NCBI GenBank assembly: GCA_027451085.1
Contig: DAIDKA010000303.1
Coordinates: 1-7,856 of the forward strand
DNA length: 7,856 bases
Source of the DNA: Gammaproteobacteria bacterium
GTDB taxonomy: Bacteria > Pseudomonadota > Gammaproteobacteria > Steroidobacterales > Steroidobacteraceae
Direction of reading: 5' to 3'
Shown: one piece after another, positions 5,107 through 7,856 of the stretch
How the letters are laid out: every line of letters begins with the position of its first letter
How positions within the stretch are numbered: the first letter of the stretch is position 1
The notes under the pieces: model-generated
The model's database searches: none
What the model saw: the letters and a program-made list of their open reading frames with translations, nothing else
What the model was told of the DNA's origin: nothing
Program-made: the position numbers and the translations under genes

Positions 5107-7856
5107 ATGCAATCCATCGTCGAAAACGATCTCGGTACTCCGCAGCGCCTGGGCGCAAAATCCGTCACGCTCACGATCGACGGCTGCGAGGTGACGGTGC
5201 CCGAGGGCACATCGGTGATGCGCGCTGCCGCGCTGTGCGATGTGAAGATCCCGAAGCTGTGCGCCACGGAACAACTGGAAGCCTTCGGCTCCTGCCGGCT
5301 GTGCCTGGTGCAGATCGAGGGCATGAAAGGCCTGCCGGCATCCTGCACCACGCCCGTGGCGCAGGGAATGAAGGTCACAACGCAGAACAGCCAGATCGCG
5401 GACATCCGCCGCGGTGTGATGGAGCTGTATATCTCCGACCATCCTCTCGATTGCCTGACCTGCCCGGCCAATGGCCACTGCGAGTTGCAGGACATGGCGG
5501 GCGTCGTGGGGCTGCGCGAAGTGCGTTACGGGTACGAGGGCGCGAATCACCTGGTTGCGGAGAAGGACACCAGCAACCCCTATTTCACCTTCGACGCCAG
5601 CAAGTGCATCGTCTGCTCGCGTTGCGTGCGGGCCTGCGATGAGCAGCAGGGCACGCTGGCGCTGACGATCCAGGGGCGCGGATTCGATTCGACGGTCGCG
5701 GCGAGCCAGGGTGTTTCGTTCATGGATTCGGAGTGCGTCTCCTGTGGCGCCTGCGTGCAGGCGTGCCCGACGGCCACCCTGTCCGAGAACACGCTGATCG
5801 CGAAGGGGCAGGCCGAACACAGCATCGTGACGACCTGCGCGTATTGCGGCGTCGGTTGCTCGTTCCGCGCCGAGATGAAGGGCGAGGAGCTGGTGCGGAT
5901 GGTGCCGAACAAGGACGGGCACGCGAACCACGGACACTCCTGCGTCAAGGGGCGCTTTGCGATCGGGTATGCCACGCACGCGGACCGGATCCTCAAGCCC
6001 ATGATCCGGTCGAAGATCTCGGATCCGTGGCGGGAGGTCTCCTGGGAGGAGGCGATCGGCTACGCGGCCGCGGAATTGAAGCGTATCCAGGCAAAGTACG
6101 GCCGCGATTCGATCGGCGGCATCACCTCCTCGCGCTGCTCCAATGAAGAGACCTACCTGGTGCAGAAACTGATCCGGGCGGGATTCGGCAACAACAACGT
6201 GGACACCTGCGCGCGCGTGTGCCACTCCCCGACCGGATACGGTTTGAAGAACACCATCGGCGAGTCGGCCGGTACGCAGAACTTCGATTCAGTGATGAAG
6301 GCCGATGTGATCTTCGTGATCGGTGCGAATCCCACCGACGGGCATCCGGTTTTCGCCTCGCAGATGAAGCGTCGTTTGCGCCAGGGCGCCAGGCTGATCG
6401 TTGCCGACCCCCGCCGCATTGACCTGGTGCGCACGCCGCACATCTCTGCCGCGCATCACCTGAAGCTGCGGCCCGGCACCAACGTTGCGCTGTTGAATTC
6501 CCTTGCGCACGTGATTGTCACTGAAGGCCTGGTCCAGGAAGACTATGTGCGCGAGCGCTGCGAACTGCCCGCTTTCGAAAAGTGGCGTGCCTTCGTCGCG
6601 CTGGAGGCAAATTCCCCCGAGACCATGCAGGACGTCACGGGAGTGCCCGCGGACGACGTGCGTGCTGCCGCGCGCCTGTATGCCACCGGCGGCAATGGCG
6701 CCATCTACTACGGCCTCGGCGTGACCGAGCACAGCCAGGGCTCGACGGCGGTGATGGCCATCGCGAACCTCGCAATGGCGACCGGCAACGTGGGTCGCGA
6801 AGGCGTGGGCATCAATCCATTGCGTGGTCAGAACAATGTGCAGGGATCCTGTGACATGGGGTCTTTCCCGCACGAGTTCGCCGGCTACCGCCACGTTGCG
6901 GACGACACCGTGCGGCACCAGTTCGAGGACGCATGGGGCGTGTCGCTGCGCGGCGAGCCGGGACTGCGCATCCCGAACATGTTCGAGGCCGCCCTCGATG
7001 GCGAGTTCAAGGGCTTGTACATCGAAGGCGAGGACATCGCCCAGTCAGACCCGAACACGCAGCACGTCACAGCTGCCTTGACCTCGATGGAATGCATCAT
7101 CGTGCAGGACCTGTTCCTGAACGAGTCGGCGAAGTTCGCCCATGTCTTTCTGCCGGGATCCTCCTTCCTGGAGAAGGATGGCACGTTCACCAATGCCGAG
7201 CGGCGCATTTCACGCGTCCGCAAGGTGATGCAGCCGAAGTCCGGTTATGCCGACTGGGAGATCACCCAGCTGCTCTCCAACGCCGTCGGCTTCCCCATGA
7301 ACTACACGCATCCGTCGCAGATCATGGATGAGATCGCACGCCTGACGCCGACATTCACCGGTGTGAGCTATGCCCGCATCGATGAACTCGGCAGCATCCA
7401 GTGGCCGTGCAATGCGCAGCACCCTGAGGGCACTCCGACCATGCACATTGGCACGTTTGTCAGGGGCAAGGGCAAGTTCCTGGTGACCGAGTACGTGCCG
7501 ACCGCCGAGAAGGTCAATGCCCGCTATCCGTTGATATTGACCACCGGCCGAATCCTGAGTCAGTACAACGTGGGTGCGCAGACCCGCCGTACGGAAAACA
7601 ACCGCTGGCACGATGAGGATCGCCTGGAAATCCATCCGAACGACGCCGAAGAGCGCGGCATCAGCGATGGCGATTGGGTCGGAGTCGCCAGCCGCGCCGG
7701 TGACACGGTGATGCGCGCCAAGGTGAGCGAGCGGGTGCAGCCAGGCGTGGTCTACACCACGTTCCATTTCCCTGATTCGGGCGCCAATGTGATCACCACC
7801 GACAATTCGGACTGGGCGACGAACTGTCCGGAATACAAGGTGACGGCGGTGCAGGT
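5107..7856 (+). CDS. fdsA: NAD+-dependent formate dehydrogenase alpha subunit (molybdopterin, Fe-S), 3' end cut by window
   Basis: FdsA oxidises formate to CO2 at a bis-molybdopterin-guanine-dinucleotide centre. From ATG 5107 the frame stays open to the edge (916 full codons); known FdsA proteins are about 960 residues, so little is missing. A NuoG-like N-terminus carries a [2Fe-2S] site (C52, C63, C66, C80) and a His-ligated [4Fe-4S] (H112, C116, C119, C125). Two ferredoxin-type clusters follow (C167/C170/C173/C177; C210/C213/C216/C220). The catalytic part has its own [4Fe-4S] (C244, C247, C251, C279) and an ARVCHSPT motif with active-site C372 and H373. R573 has the same spacing from C372 as the catalytic Arg from Cys in the Rhodobacter enzyme. 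The active-site codon is TGC, so this is the Cys, not selenocysteine, type. The molybdopterin-binding C-terminal domain begins near residue 800 (LTTGRILSQYN). The ribosome binding site is weak (AGAGA at 5095-5099). Confidence 0.95.
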   Translation, partial: MQSIVENDLGTPQRLGAKSVTLTIDGCEVTVPEGTSVMRAAALCDVKIPKLCATEQLEAFGSCRLCLVQIEGMKGLPASCTTPVAQGMKVTTQNSQIADIRRGVMELYISDHPLDCLTCPANGHCELQDMAGVVGLREVRYGYEGANHLVAEKDTSNPYFTFDASKCIVCSRCVRACDEQQGTLALTIQGRGFDSTVAASQGVSFMDSECVSCGACVQACPTATLSENTLIAKGQAEHSIVTTCAYCGVGCSFRAEMKGEELVRMVPNKDGHANHGHSCVKGRFAIGYATHADRILKPMIRSKISDPWREVSWEEAIGYAAAELKRIQAKYGRDSIGGITSSRCSNEETYLVQKLIRAGFGNNNVDTCARVCHSPTGYGLKNTIGESAGTQNFDSVMKADVIFVIGANPTDGHPVFASQMKRRLRQGARLIVADPRRIDLVRTPHISAAHHLKLRPGTNVALLNSLAHVIVTEGLVQEDYVRERCELPAFEKWRAFVALEANSPETMQDVTGVPADDVRAAARLYATGGNGAIYYGLGVTEHSQGSTAVMAIANLAMATGNVGREGVGINPLRGQNNVQGSCDMGSFPHEFAGYRHVADDTVRHQFEDAWGVSLRGEPGLRIPNMFEAALDGEFKGLYIEGEDIAQSDPNTQHVTAALTSMECIIVQDLFLNESAKFAHVFLPGSSFLEKDGTFTNAERRISRVRKVMQPKSGYADWEITQLLSNAVGFPMNYTHPSQIMDEIARLTPTFTGVSYARIDELGSIQWPCNAQHPEGTPTMHIGTFVRGKGKFLVTEYVPTAEKVNARYPLILTTGRILSQYNVGAQTRRTENNRWHDEDRLEIHPNDAEERGISDGDWVGVASRAGDTVMRAKVSERVQPGVVYTTFHFPDSGANVITTDNSDWATNCPEYKVTAVQ

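Noticed and set aside
6220..6222. Selenocysteine at the FdsA active site
   Set aside because: The codon is TGC (Cys), not TGA.
5089..6225. 378-codon open frame on the - strand
   Set aside because: It is antisense to the Fe-S cluster region of fdsA and has no domain features of its own.
1..7856. CRISPR array, tRNA or rRNA genes, insertion sequences
   Set aside because: No regularly spaced repeats, no tRNA-like cloverleaf noticed and no transposase-like frame; almost all sequence is explained by protein genes.

Overview
The window comes from a GC-rich bacterium, most likely a beta- or gammaproteobacterium. This is inferred from base composition, codon use and gene content; no taxonomic marker is present. 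All confidently called genes lie on the + strand in two blocks, separated by a 333-base intergenic region (2676-3008).

Block 1 (about 129-2675) is three genes with overlapping ends: a membrane-anchored FMN-binding-domain protein, a short FAD:protein FMN transferase (ApbE family), and a polytopic membrane protein related to RnfD/NqrB. Together they look like a compact flavin-based membrane electron-transfer module: the transferase would attach FMN to the first protein, and the third would be its membrane partner. The NADH- or ferredoxin-facing subunits of Rnf/Nqr are not in the window, so the electron donor and acceptor are unknown. Three details stand out. The FMN-attachment motif reads SRAT instead of SGAT, a long Pro/Ala-rich linker separates membrane anchor and flavin domain, and the transferase has no signal peptide.

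Block 2 (3009 to the right edge) is fdsG-fdsB-fdsA, encoding the soluble molybdenum-dependent NAD+-reducing formate dehydrogenase (formate + NAD+ to CO2 + NADH). FdsA holds the molybdopterin active site, with Cys372, plus a chain of Fe-S clusters. FdsG carries a [2Fe-2S] cluster, and FdsB carries FMN, an [4Fe-4S] cluster and the NAD+ site. The ligand residues I checked are all present. fdsA runs off the right edge, with probably only a few dozen C-terminal residues missing. In the known fdsGBACD operons, fdsC (FdhD-like) and fdsD would follow.

The intergenic region starts with two tandem hairpins just after block 1. It then holds two weak sigma70-like promoter candidates, each associated with a palindrome, and ends with a good ribosome binding site for fdsG. 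No regulator gene such as fdsR is visible. The first 128 bases cannot be assigned to a gene with confidence.
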